DNA of 64,000 nt, taken from Bog-159 sp050008575 (GTDB lineage: Bacteria; Acidobacteriota; Terriglobia; Bryobacterales; Bryobacteraceae). Positions 16,009-24,379 of the stretch are shown here, piece by piece. A program made the translations under genes and the position numbers. How positions within the stretch are numbered: the stretch's first letter is position 1; each line of letters starts with the position of its first letter. The notes under the pieces are model-generated. The model made no database searches. It worked only from the letters and a program-made list of their open reading frames with translations, and was not told the origin of the DNA. The stretch spans positions 1-64,000 of the forward strand of contig JBEKMJ010000018.1 of NCBI GenBank assembly GCA_050008575.1, written 5' to 3'.

Positions 16009-17349
16009 ATGCAAAATCCGAAGGGCATTTCCCGTAGAAGCCTCCTCAAACAGTCGAGTCTTCTAACCACGGCCGCCTCAGCCTTCTCCATCCTCCAGCC
16101 GCGTATGGCGCACGCCGCGGGTGAACCGCTGAAGGCCGGCTTGGTGGGCTGCGGCGGACGCGGCATGCAGGCCGTAGTGGACCTGCTCACAGGCAACGAG
16201 CAAGTGCAGCTCACCGGCGTGGCGGACGTCTTCGAAGACCACCTCGAACAATCGCTGGCCCGCCTGCGCGATCCCAAGTTCATCGCCCGCCATGCCGGCA
16301 TCACGGTGGAACGCAACGGCCAGCCGCGGGAGATGAAAGCCGAGGATCTGGTAGCCTCGCTTCAGCCGCGCATCCGCGTCGATCCCGACCATCACTTCAC
16401 CGGCTTCGACGCTTACCGGAAGCTGCTGGCTTCCGATATCGACATCGTCATGCTCTGCACGCCCCCGGGCTTCCGGCCGATGCACTTCGAGGCGGCGGTC
16501 AATGCCGGCAAACACGTCTTCACCGAGAAGCCCATCGCCACCGATCCGGTCGGCGCGCGGCGCTTCATCGCCGCCGGAAGTGTGGCTGCCGAGCGCAAAC
16601 TTACGGTGGTATCCGGGGCCCAGCGGCGCGCGCACCGCGAGTATGTGGAGACCGTGCAAAAGATCCACGATGGCGCCATAGGCGATATCGCCGCCCTATA
16701 CGCCTATTATCTCAGTGGTCCGGTCTTTCACGCCGAACGCCGCGATCCCAAGTGGAGCGACATGGAATGGCAGATCCGCAACTGGTACTCCTTTATCTGG
16801 ATCTGCGGCGACCAGATCGTCGAGCAGCATTTTCACAACATCGACTTCATGAACTGGGTGATGGGCGCCCATCCGGTGAAGGTGGTGGCTTCCGGCGGCG
16901 CGGCGTGGCGCCCACGCGAGGAGCTCTACGGCAACATTTACGATCACATGAGTTCGGATTTTACCTATCCCCACGGCGTGCACCTGAGCAGTCATTGCCG
17001 GCAATATCCCAAGGGCGTCTACAACAATGTAAGCGACGCCATCGTGGGCGCGAAGGGCCGCAGCAATGGCATGGATATGGGCGCAAAGGGAATCAATCCC
17101 TACGTGCAGGAACACATCGACATGATGCGGAGCATCCGCGGCGACGGACCGTACCTGAATCAGTCCCTGCCCATCGCCGAAAGCACCCTGACCGCCATCA
17201 TGGCCCGCGAATCGGCGTATTCAGGGCAAGAAATCACCTGGGACCAAATCATGAATTCGCAGTTGGACCTGATGCCGAAGGCGTTCGGTTACGACGTAAA
17301 GATGGACACCGCGCCGCTGCCGGTACCAGGCACTTACAAGTTCGTGTGA
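16009..17349 (+). CDS. Tat-exported Gfo/Idh/MocA family oxidoreductase
   Basis: 446 residues. ISRRSLLKQSSLLTTAASAF is a twin-arginine signal. The Rossmann start KAGLVGCGGRGMQAV (G-x-G-G-x-G) begins at about residue 42 and the conserved 'TEKPIA' motif of the family follows at about 180. A C-terminal alpha/beta domain contains 'EQHFHNIDFMNWVMG' and the ending 'PVPGTYKFV', which I associate with the secreted acidobacterial/planctomycete subgroup. These act on sugars or inositols with bound NAD(P); substrate unknown. Single gene, flanked by repeats on both sides. Confidence 0.9.
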   Translation: MQNPKGISRRSLLKQSSLLTTAASAFSILQPRMAHAAGEPLKAGLVGCGGRGMQAVVDLLTGNEQVQLTGVADVFEDHLEQSLARLRDPKFIARHAGITVERNGQPREMKAEDLVASLQPRIRVDPDHHFTGFDAYRKLLASDIDIVMLCTPPGFRPMHFEAAVNAGKHVFTEKPIATDPVGARRFIAAGSVAAERKLTVVSGAQRRAHREYVETVQKIHDGAIGDIAALYAYYLSGPVFHAERRDPKWSDMEWQIRNWYSFIWICGDQIVEQHFHNIDFMNWVMGAHPVKVVASGGAAWRPREELYGNIYDHMSSDFTYPHGVHLSSHCRQYPKGVYNNVSDAIVGAKGRSNGMDMGAKGINPYVQEHIDMMRSIRGDGPYLNQSLPIAESTLTAIMARESAYSGQEITWDQIMNSQLDLMPKAFGYDVKMDTAPLPVPGTYKFV

Positions 17350-17354
17350 AGCCC

Positions 17355-17545
17355 GTGTGGGGCGGGCAATTCTGCCCGCAGCCGGCTTTCAGCCGGCTAG
17401 CTCGCCTCCACAGGCTAAAGCCTATATGCCACCAAGCCCTGCAAAAAGCCAGCCAGAGCTTCGCGGCAGGCGGCCTACGAGGCCGCCACAGGCTGCGAGC
17501 CTGCCCCACAAAAAGGCCAATGTCCGCAGCCGGCATTCAGCCGGC
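17355..17545. repeat. REP-A composite repeat array
   Basis: At least five hairpin modules: GCGGGCAATTCTGCCCGC, AGCCGGCTTTCAGCCGGCT, AGGCTAAAGCCT, GGCGGCCTACGAGGCCGCC, CAGGCTGCGAGCCTG with CCCCAC (the reverse orientation of the usual module), then AGCCGGCATTCAGCCGGC. It lies between convergent genes (oxidoreductase and SYLF protein). Confidence 0.8.
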
Positions 17546-17560
17546 GTTTTCCTACCGTGC

Positions 17561-18241
17561 CTAATTGTCCTTGTGCATCGAATACTTTTCCAGCTCCGCG
17601 ATCAGCGCCCGCGCGGCCGCCGGCGGCTCTGTCTTGGTCATCAGGATCTGCTTGTTGTCCAGCTTCTCGCCGTATAGTTCCTTGTTGCCGTCCCGGTCCG
17701 GGCGCAGCGACGCGCCGCTCAGTGAGACGCCCGCAAAAAGCCCCTTGGTGCGCGACCAGGAAAGAATCTCCGCGGTCATATAAGCATCCGTATTGGCCGT
17801 CGCCGTGCGCCCCACCGGTCCGGCCGCCACGCTGGCGTCGCCGCCCAGGGTGAATTTGTCCTTGTCCAATTCGTGCATGCCGTGCTCGTTCATGACGAGC
17901 ATGACGACGTCCGTGGACGAGCCGCCGATCTGAAACCCGAAGCTGCCGCCTTCCACGCGGACGGCCCCCGGCGCTCCCCATCCCATGCCCACGCCTCTGC
18001 GGCAAATGGTAAAGCCCTTCCCGTACTCGCCGCCCACCACGAATGCGCCTTTCTTCAGCGACGGCACCACTACTACGCAATACGCCTTGTTCAGCAGATC
18101 TTGCGGAATTCCCTGATCGGGGGTCTGCATGATCTCATGCACAATCCTGGCCGATTCCTCCAGCCGCTCCGCCGCCGTATCCGCAAACAGCCCCGGCGAC
18201 GAGCAACCCAGAGCCGCAATCAACATCAACGCTTTCTTCAT
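17561..18241 (-). CDS. SYLF-domain (Ysc84-type) lipid-binding protein
   Basis: 226 residues with a signal peptide (MKKALMLIAALGCSSPGLFA). The body matches the SYLF domain: 'IVHEIMQTPDQGIPQDLLNK', 'CVVVVPSLKKGAFVVGGEYG', 'GFQIGGSSTDVVMLVMNEHG' and 'YSWSRTKGLFAGVSLSGA' in the equivalent place. Eukaryotic relatives bind phosphoinositides; bacterial ones are exported proteins of unclear role. The start ATG at 18241 has AGGAGG 8 bases upstream; a longer N-terminus would lack such a site. Confidence 0.9.
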   Translation of the reverse strand: MKKALMLIAALGCSSPGLFADTAAERLEESARIVHEIMQTPDQGIPQDLLNKAYCVVVVPSLKKGAFVVGGEYGKGFTICRRGVGMGWGAPGAVRVEGGSFGFQIGGSSTDVVMLVMNEHGMHELDKDKFTLGGDASVAAGPVGRTATANTDAYMTAEILSWSRTKGLFAGVSLSGASLRPDRDGNKELYGEKLDNKQILMTKTEPPAAARALIAELEKYSMHKDN

Positions 18242-18384
18242 TCGCGCATCCTCCTGTAACATTATCGCGCGGGAGAGGATCTCCAGTCTCCCCGCGGAGG
18301 TGGGAATCTATACAAAACAAAGCACCCAGACCGGCCGCCAATGTTCGGTTAAAGACTTTCTCCCAATCCGCCGATCCATACTGC

Positions 18385-19440
18385 GTGAGCCAGAGTTCCG
18401 GGCAATTGAAGCAAACAGACCGGAAAGGGTTGCTGGCCAGAATTCCCGCCTTTCCGCCGATCGTGCTGCGATTGCTGGATCTGCTCGCGCGCGACGACGT
18501 CGAGATCCGGGAACTGGTCGCGCTGATTTCGAGCGATCCGGCATTCTCCGCCCAGATCTTGCGCGTCGCCAACTCCCCGCTCTTCGGATTCCGGTCGCGC
18601 ATCGACAGCCTGCAATCGGCGCTGGTGGTTCTAGGCCTGCGGCGCGTGCGCTCCCTGTGCATGACCGTAGCCACGGCCAATCACATGAAAGCCGCGCTGC
18701 GCATCGAGGAGCTGTCCCGCTGCTGGCGGCACATGCTGGCCTGCGCCTTGCTCACCGAGGAGTTGGCGCGCTCTTGCCACGCGTTCGAAGATCGCGCCTA
18801 CACCGCGGGGCTGCTCCATGACGTGGGGCGCCTGGGACTGTTATTGGCCTATCCCGCCGAGTATGCCGGGCTGCTGCGCAACGGCGGCCGCAACGTCTTC
18901 GAATTGCTGGACTGCGAGCGGGAAACGCTGGGCATGGATCATTGCGAAGCCGGCCGCCTGCTGGCGCAGCAGTGGAACCTGCCGGAGGATTTTCAAATTG
19001 TCGCCGCGCGCCATCACGATCCCCAGACCAACTCCACGGTAGATCTGCTTACGCTGGTCCATTTGGGATGCAAGCTGGCCGACAGTCTCGGTTTTTGGGT
19101 GGTCGAGCCGATCCAGCCCTGCTCGCCGGAAGAGATTCAGGCTGCCTTGCCGCCACTGTTGGCCAAGCGCATCCCGATCGACGCGGACCGCTGGCGCGAG
19201 AACGTGGAGCGCCGCATTCGCTGCTATGCGGACCCGGACGCCGTCATGCTCGAAACGTACGAACTGTCGTTCGATCCGGCAGGCGAAGAGCCTGAGCTGC
19301 CGGTGGCCGTATTGGCCAAGCTGCGCACGCCCGACCCCAACGCCGGCAATTCGCTTCCCCGTGAACTCATCAAGCTGGTGGGAATTGGGCTGCTGTTCAC
19401 CATGCTGATCGTCGCCGTGGTCTTTTTCGTCATGAAGTAG
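18385..19440 (+). CDS. HDOD-domain signalling protein with C-terminal membrane anchor
   Basis: 351 residues from a GTG. The HDOD domain covers about residues 15-215: 'IPAFPPIVLRLLDLL', 'LISSDPAFSAQILRVANSPL', 'LQSALVVLGLRRVRSL' and 'AGLLHDVGRLGLLL', which keeps the H-D pair; many HDOD proteins have lost it. The last 25 residues (LVGIGLLFTMLIVAVVFFV) are a single membrane helix, so the domain is held at the inner face of the membrane. HDOD proteins occur in c-di-GMP, motility and stress circuits. No partner domain is fused. Single gene flanked by repeats. Confidence 0.88.
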   Translation: MSQSSGQLKQTDRKGLLARIPAFPPIVLRLLDLLARDDVEIRELVALISSDPAFSAQILRVANSPLFGFRSRIDSLQSALVVLGLRRVRSLCMTVATANHMKAALRIEELSRCWRHMLACALLTEELARSCHAFEDRAYTAGLLHDVGRLGLLLAYPAEYAGLLRNGGRNVFELLDCERETLGMDHCEAGRLLAQQWNLPEDFQIVAARHHDPQTNSTVDLLTLVHLGCKLADSLGFWVVEPIQPCSPEEIQAALPPLLAKRIPIDADRWRENVERRIRCYADPDAVMLETYELSFDPAGEEPELPVAVLAKLRTPDPNAGNSLPRELIKLVGIGLLFTMLIVAVVFFVMK

Positions 19441-19442
19441 CC

Positions 19443-19632
19443 TCGTGGCGCAGGCACTCCTGCCTGTCTCCATGGGCCGCGGCGGCCCACCAAAGCATCG
19501 GAAAAACCCCTGGGTTTTCGATGCTGCCGCGCTGACACTCTTGTCAGCGCAGGCGGAGTCCTGCCCCACTAAAAGGCCAATCTCCGCCCAACTATGAGAC
19601 GGCCGCGGCCAAGACTGGCCCCCCACAAGCCA
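19443..19632. repeat. REP-A composite repeat array
   Basis: Several hairpins: CAGGCACTCCTGCCTG, ATGGGCCGCGGCGGCCCA, GCGCTGACACTCTTGTCAGC, GGCGGAGTCCTGCC, GGCCGCGGCCAAGACTGGCC. Located directly after the HDOD gene and before a degenerate coding region. Confidence 0.75.
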
Positions 19633-19636
19633 GGAC

Positions 19637-20690
19637 TCATTTCAACGGCTGCAAAGTTCCGTCCGGAGAGATCTCCCGGCCAACGCAGCCACGAAACCGA
19701 CAGTTATCGGAGCAGGGCTTAATAGGAAAGTCCGAAGCGGGCCACTTGAGAAGGGTCGCGTCGGCGGCGCGGATACTGAGAAGGCGGCTGAGATGGGACC
19801 ATAGAAGCATGTGTCCGCCGGGGAAGACCAACCAATCCGAGCCCATGCTGGCAACGTGAAGGAGGGCCAGCCGGTTCTTAGTGTGCTCGATTGCAAATCA
19901 AGTCGCCGCGCCCGATCGCATGCATATCCGCGGAAAAGAGCTGCAGAGCCGCATCGTCAAGAGAAGCGCCGTTAACATAAGACAACCGGAAAGGCACGTC
20001 GGGACGATCGCGGATAAATCGACTAAGCCACGGAACCGACAGAACGGTTTTTCTAATTGCGGTGCGTCACGGAGGAATTTGTCTGTGCCGATAACTTTCC
20101 CGTCGCCGTACCGCGGGGTCACCTGGCAAGTGAAGTTAGGCGGCGCATTATTCGCGTGCAAACTCAAATGCGGATCGGTTCTTTCGGGATCCACGGCGCC
20201 CGGCACGACACGTGGAAGGAAATCGGCGGATAGGATGGTGTACCTCGATTGCAGCAAGCCGACGGTCTTACCTGTCTTGCCTTCTTATGCCGCGGCGTTC
20301 TTGCCTCTGCCATCGCAGTTCCAGGGCACCAGAAAAGCGAATTGCGAGTGAGTCGATGCGGAAAGGCTTGCGCCGTCTTCGAAATTTACAACCACGCTTA
20401 CCGAAGGGAAATCGTCCGTATGCCGGTTCTTGAAGAGATCCAGGGCGATCTTCTCCATCGCGGCGGGGTCGGCGAATATCGACTCAAGGTCCGCCAGATG
20501 AATCGGCTGGCCGTCGATTATGGTTTCCTTCTCCTTCTGCGCGACGGAAGCGGCATTGGCCTTCGGCCAAGCCGCAGTAATACCCAGGTCGGCAAGGCGC
20601 GGCTCCGATTATGATATCGGCCTTTCCCGAGCGCCGCAGTCCCGGCCAATGCGAGGCCATTTCAACCCGGCTGACAGCCGGCGCGTTCTC
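19637..20690 (-). pseudogene. Degenerate protein-coding region, family unknown
   Basis: On the reverse strand, stretches with protein-like composition appear one after another in changing frames. From the 5' side: GQPIHLADLESIFADPAAME then KIALDLFKNRHTDDFPSVSV; then IPWNCDGRGKNAAA and a stop; then LLQSRYTILSADFLPR and NFTCQVTPRYGDGKVIGTDK; then FIRDRPDVPFRLSYVNGASL, a frame change, and finally SDWLVFPGGHMLLWSHLSRL ending GCVGREISPDGTLQPLK and TGA at 19637. The pieces look like one exported protein broken by several frameshifts and stops. I do not recognise the family. GC is lower than around, consistent with relaxed selection. Confidence 0.45.
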
Positions 20691-20738
20691 GGCATACGCT
20701 TGGAACTGGAAGCCATACTAGAACTACAAGTCGCCACA

Positions 20739-22190
20739 TCAATTTCCTACTGCAATCGCAAGCGTCTGCGTGCCACTTGCGCCGCCCAGGGTAAAGGTCA
20801 ATGGCAGCGTATCGCTCGCGGTGACATTCGGCACCACCACGTCGAACTGATAAAGTCCCATATAGTTGGGCGCCAGTCCGTCATATGGAATCGTGATCGC
20901 CTGCGTGCCGCCAAATGAGATCGTGAAAGTGTCGGTCAGCGTGTTCAGTTGCTCCACAAGCTGGCCCGGTGGAATGTCCGGAGTGACCGACCCGAAGCCG
21001 ATTCCGTAGATTACGATCGTATCGCCAGGCTGCGCGCGTTGCGAAGGAAGGCCGGGAATCGCACCCGGCGGCAGAACATAGTTGCCGTTGGACTCCTGTG
21101 CCACCACGTATTGCGTATCGCCAACCTTGAAATTGGCCGGCGCCAGCAATCCCGGTTGCGTCGCGTTTACGGCGACCGGGAAAGGCTGGCTGGCGTTTCC
21201 CCCGGTGGTCAGAATCAGGGATTGCGATCCCGTGCCCACTCCTCCCGGCACTTGCACGTTCACCTGCAAGGGGCTGATGTAATCGACGAAAGCCGACAAC
21301 CCCCCGATGGCGACGCTGGTTCCCGAAGCTCCGCCAATCTCGGTCGGCCCGATCACACCGCTGAAATCGCCGCTGGTCCAGGTGAGCGTACTCCCTGCCA
21401 GATTGCTTCCGTATATTTCGATCCACGAGCCGGGCGCGAAGGTCGGGAATTCCCCAAAGGCACTGGCGCTGACCACGGCCGCGATGGTCGGTTGCAGCGT
21501 GAAGTGCATGGCAAAGGCGAACTCATTCGCCGTGCTCGGGTCGACGCCGCCACTTTCAACCAGCGTGTAAGGCGTCACATATATGTCCTGCCAGTTTGTT
21601 TGCGTCCCGGCCGGCAATGGGTCACTGAAGCCCGAGGCGTAATACGACCATCCCGGCAGGATCGGGTTCGACGATGCCGCGCAGCAGATGCTGCCGATGC
21701 CGTTGGTCAGCGGACCCACCGCCGTGCCGTTCATCAGCCACTGTTGCACAATTCCGTCGAAATAAGCCGGCGCGCTGAGCGTATAGTCGATCACGATATT
21801 CCAGAGGGCATTGATATTGCCGGCCAGCGGACCGCCGTCGGTGGTTTGCATGTAAAATACGTCCCACTCCCCGTTCGATCCCGTGGGCGTCTGGACCTGC
21901 CAGATCTTTACCGCCCCGTTATCCACCGTCACCGGCGTAGAGCTGAAAGTAGTGGTTGCCGAGTAAGTGTCCGGCGCGTTGGTGCCGCCGTATGTGAGGG
22001 GCGACCCGATGGCTATGATGCCGGCCGCGGCGGTGGTCCTGCCGACTGGGGCTAAATTGCGCTGGACGTCCGGGCGGATTGTAATGCTATGCGCTCCCGC
22101 CGGCTGCGACCCCGCCGTCTGAGCGGAAATCGTCTGCGCCCCGGCCAGCGCGATAAACGCTGCCAGTATCCAGCAAAACAGTGGCTTCAT
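20739..22190 (-). CDS. Secreted protein with Solibacter-type TIGR03437-like C-terminal domain
   Basis: 483 residues from ATG 22190 (GGGAGG lies 11 bases upstream; an ATG 33 bases further out is less likely). Signal peptide KPLFCWILAAFIALAGAQTI. Residues about 25-250 are a beta-rich domain without known family. From about 255 the TIGR03437-like domain starts (SWIEIYGSNLAGSTLTWTSG) and continues with 'YISPLQVNVQVPGG', 'IVIYGIGFGSVTP' and 'GLYQFDVVVPNV'. The same domain is N-terminal in the 10432-12864 protein. Probably surface or extracellular; function unknown. Confidence 0.8.
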   Translation of the reverse strand: MKPLFCWILAAFIALAGAQTISAQTAGSQPAGAHSITIRPDVQRNLAPVGRTTAAAGIIAIGSPLTYGGTNAPDTYSATTTFSSTPVTVDNGAVKIWQVQTPTGSNGEWDVFYMQTTDGGPLAGNINALWNIVIDYTLSAPAYFDGIVQQWLMNGTAVGPLTNGIGSICCAASSNPILPGWSYYASGFSDPLPAGTQTNWQDIYVTPYTLVESGGVDPSTANEFAFAMHFTLQPTIAAVVSASAFGEFPTFAPGSWIEIYGSNLAGSTLTWTSGDFSGVIGPTEIGGASGTSVAIGGLSAFVDYISPLQVNVQVPGGVGTGSQSLILTTGGNASQPFPVAVNATQPGLLAPANFKVGDTQYVVAQESNGNYVLPPGAIPGLPSQRAQPGDTIVIYGIGFGSVTPDIPPGQLVEQLNTLTDTFTISFGGTQAITIPYDGLAPNYMGLYQFDVVVPNVTASDTLPLTFTLGGASGTQTLAIAVGN

Positions 22191-22262
22191 TTTTGACTTT
22201 GCCTCCCAGCTTTCCGAGATCATATCATACGCGCCACGCAGGGTGTCTTCGCCGCCCCGCGA

Positions 22263-22415
22263 GGGTGCTTGACGGTTTTGGGGAAACCGCTCCCCTGCAG
22301 GTCGCGGCTCGGGAATACTAGCGTCGATTGCGCACGGTTTACCGATCCGCGTCTACTGAGCCGCGACCGTCAGGGAGCGGTTTCCGTCGGTCAGGAATCC
22401 CCAAAACGGTTAGGC
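22263..22415. repeat. REP-B inverted pair
   Basis: Left arm GACGGTTTTGGGGAAACCGC then TCCCCTGCAGGTCGCGGCTC, centre TATTC/GAATACTAGCGTCGATTGCG, right arm GAGCCGCGACCGTCAGGGAG then CGGTTTCC and CCCCAAAACGGTTAGGCGCC. The arms are near reverse complements and the centre matches that of the element at 5997-6122, so these are copies of one mobile unit. It lies between two divergently placed genes. Confidence 0.85.
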
Positions 22416-22453
22416 GCCTCACCGCGATGTTGGAACGCGATACACTTGCTCAC

Positions 22454-22987
22454 ATGCCCGTGAAAATGCCGGTCTTCTGCATCCTGCTCTCATGTGCTCC
22501 CGCGATGGCTCAGCAACCAAGAGTGCCGGATATCGAAGCGCAACGATCGGCGATGAAGAGACTCGATTTCCTGGTTGGAAAATGGGCCGGTGAGGCTCGT
22601 GTACAGCGCGGAGCGGGTGAGCCGCAGGTATTGATACAGACCGAAGACGCGCAATACAAGCTCGACGGGCTGGTCCTGTTAATCGAAGGCGTCGGGCGCA
22701 CCAAGGCCGATGGCAAGCCGGCTCTACAGGCCCTTGGCGTGGTGTCCTACGACGACGCAACCGGAGCCTATCGGATGCGCGCGTTCAATGACGGCCGTTT
22801 TCTGGAAACAGAGGTGAAGTTGGCGGACAATGGCAAAGGCATCGCGTGGGGCTTCACATTGGGACAAATCAGGACCAGTTCCATGCTGCGCATCGACGAG
22901 AAGGGAGATTGGACGGAACGCACTGAAATCAAGATCGGCGATCAACCCGCGAAGAAGTATATGGAGCTCACCGTCAGCCCGCGCTGA
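22454..22987 (+). CDS. Small secreted protein, DUF1579-like
   Basis: 177 residues from ATG 22454. Signal peptide PVKMPVFCILLSCAPAMAQ, then 'RSAMKRLDFLVGKWAGEARV', which resembles the start of DUF1579-type beta-barrel proteins ('L-x-x-L-x-G-x-W-x-G'). The rest alternates strands and tight turns ('VLIQTEDAQYKLDGLVLLIE', 'LGVVSYDDATGAYRMRAFND') as in a calycin-like barrel. Function unknown. Upstream in-frame sequence reads through REP-B DNA and is therefore not taken as coding. A REP-B copy also follows the stop. Confidence 0.65.
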   Translation: MPVKMPVFCILLSCAPAMAQQPRVPDIEAQRSAMKRLDFLVGKWAGEARVQRGAGEPQVLIQTEDAQYKLDGLVLLIEGVGRTKADGKPALQALGVVSYDDATGAYRMRAFNDGRFLETEVKLADNGKGIAWGFTLGQIRTSSMLRIDEKGDWTERTEIKIGDQPAKKYMELTVSPR

Positions 22988-22997
22988 TCTGGCACGG

Positions 22998-23066
22998 CTT
23001 AACTGAGCCGCGACCGTCAGGGAGCGGTTTCTTTCACCCGAATTCCCCAAGCCTGTTAAGCGCCTC
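22998..23066 (+). repeat. REP-B single-arm copy
   Basis: GGCTTAACTGAGCCGCGACC then GTCAGGGAGCGGTTT, a variable stretch, and CCCCAAGCCTGTTAAGCGCC. It corresponds to the right arm of the inverted pairs. Confidence 0.75.
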
Positions 23067-23144
23067 GCAACCCTTTCGCGGCGCCCACGTATTGTGAAAC
23101 GTGCGACATTGGTGAGAGACCGTGTGGGCCGGCGCATACGGATC

Positions 23145-23184
23145 CGTTATCTGTGTTGATCGGTGTCCATCCGTGGTTCCGTCT
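23145..23184 (+). repeat. Intergenic T/G-rich repeat abutting folP
   Basis: TTATCTGTGTTGATCGGTGT followed by CCATCCGTGGTTCC is a quasi-tandem arrangement of the word A/T-TC(T/G)GTG. I recall closely similar phrases in intergenic DNA of unrelated high-GC bacteria, but cannot confirm it here. It ends 3 bases before the folP start codon, replacing the place of the ribosome binding site. Confidence 0.5.
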
Positions 23185-24021
23185 ATGCGAAAGCTGTTCT
23201 ACTGGAAACTCAAGGCCCGCGAGATCAAGCTGGGCGAGCGCACGGCCATCCTCGGCGTGTTGAACGTGACGCCGGATTCCTTCTCCGATGGCGGCAAGTA
23301 TCAGGACCCGGACCGGGCCTTCGCCCGCGCGCTGGAGATGGAAGAGCAGGGCGCCGACATTATCGATATTGGGGCGGAGTCCACGCGGCCCGAATCGGCG
23401 CGCATCTCCGCCGCGGAAGAATTGCGGCGCCTCATCCCAGTGTTGAAGCGTTTGCGCGGCCAACTGACCATTCCCATCTCCGTGGATACGTACAAAGCGG
23501 AGGTGGCCGAGCGCGCCCTGGAGCATGGCGCCGAGATCATCAACGATCCTACCGGCCTTACGTTTGAGGCGCAGCTTGCGCGTGTGGTGTCCAACCACGA
23601 TGCCGGGCTGATCCTGAATCACATGCGCGGCCGGCCCGAGACGTGGGCCAAGCTGCCGCCCCTGCCCGACGTGATGGGCTCGATCGTGCGCGATTTGGAG
23701 GCCACCGTCAGCCGCGCGCGGCACACCGGCATCGACCGCTCTCGCATCGTGGTCGACCCGGGGCTGGGCTTTGGCAAGCGCAAAGAACAAAACTCGGCGA
23801 TTCTGGCGCGCTTGCACGAGTTGGCCAGCCTGGACTTGCCCATTCTGACGGGACCTTCGCGCAAATCGTTTCTGGCCCATCCCACCGATAAGGAGACCCT
23901 GTTCGCGACGGCGGCCGCCGCCACAGCGGCGATCCTGGGCGGCGCGCACTTGCTGCGGGTGCACGATGTGCTCGAAATGCGCGCCGTGGCGGACGTCGCC
24001 GACGAAATCCTGCGCCAGTAG
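23185..24021 (+). CDS. folP: Dihydropteroate synthase
   Basis: 278 residues. All signature blocks are present: GVLNVTPDSFSDGGKY (pterin site), DIIDIGAESTRPESA, 'ISVDTYKAEVAERAL', 'IINDPTGL', VDPGLGFGKRKEQN and 'LTGPSRKSFL'. The enzyme joins p-aminobenzoate and hydroxymethyl-dihydropterin diphosphate in folate synthesis. The ATG at 23185 gives the normal short leader (RKLFYWKLKAREIKLGERTA); it lacks a Shine-Dalgarno because a repeat ends 3 bases before it. Single gene here, not next to other folate genes. A long REP-A array follows. Confidence 0.97.
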   Translation: MRKLFYWKLKAREIKLGERTAILGVLNVTPDSFSDGGKYQDPDRAFARALEMEEQGADIIDIGAESTRPESARISAAEELRRLIPVLKRLRGQLTIPISVDTYKAEVAERALEHGAEIINDPTGLTFEAQLARVVSNHDAGLILNHMRGRPETWAKLPPLPDVMGSIVRDLEATVSRARHTGIDRSRIVVDPGLGFGKRKEQNSAILARLHELASLDLPILTGPSRKSFLAHPTDKETLFATAAAATAAILGGAHLLRVHDVLEMRAVADVADEILRQ

Positions 24022-24300
24022 GTGGGGCAGGACTCCAGTCCTGTCAGGATGGGCCTGCGGCCCACGAATCGTGATGAAAACCCGCGTGGGGCGGCGCCAT
24101 GCGTCGCCGAAGAGCGGGCCTGCGAGGCCCGCGCAGGCTGCGAGCCTGCCCCACAGCGGCGGACAGAATGTAGAAAAGCGGTGGATTTTCGACCGTGCGC
24201 GGGTCCTCCAGGGCCCGCTCCTAAAGTAACCAAGTCAGCCCTGAGGGACTCACACAGGCCGACGTGGGCGTCGGCCCGCAGGACTCGAGTCCTGCCCGAC
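24022..24300. repeat. REP-A composite repeat array
   Basis: The longest copy in the window and the only content of the gap after folP. Order: GTGGGG with CAGGACTCCAGTCCTG; GATGGGCCTGCGGCCCACGA; GTGGGGCGGCGCCATGCGTC; GCGGGCCTGCGAGGCCCGC; CAGGCTGCGAGCCTG with CCCCAC; GTGGATTTTCGACCGTGC; GCGGGTCCTCCAGGGCCCGC; GGCCGACGTGGGCGTCGGCC; CAGGACTCGAGTCCTG. Modules occur in both orientations. 24301-24379 holds nothing I recognise. Confidence 0.85.
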
Positions 24301-24379
24301 AAACTAAGCTCGCATATCATTGAACGAGTTCTCAAACGATCTGAATATTCTGTTGCACCTGCCCAAGTGACGATGCCGA

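Noticed and set aside
18129..18821. Forward ORF bridging the SYLF promoter and the HDOD gene
   Set aside because: Overlaps the HDOD gene in another frame; the HDOD frame has all domain motifs.
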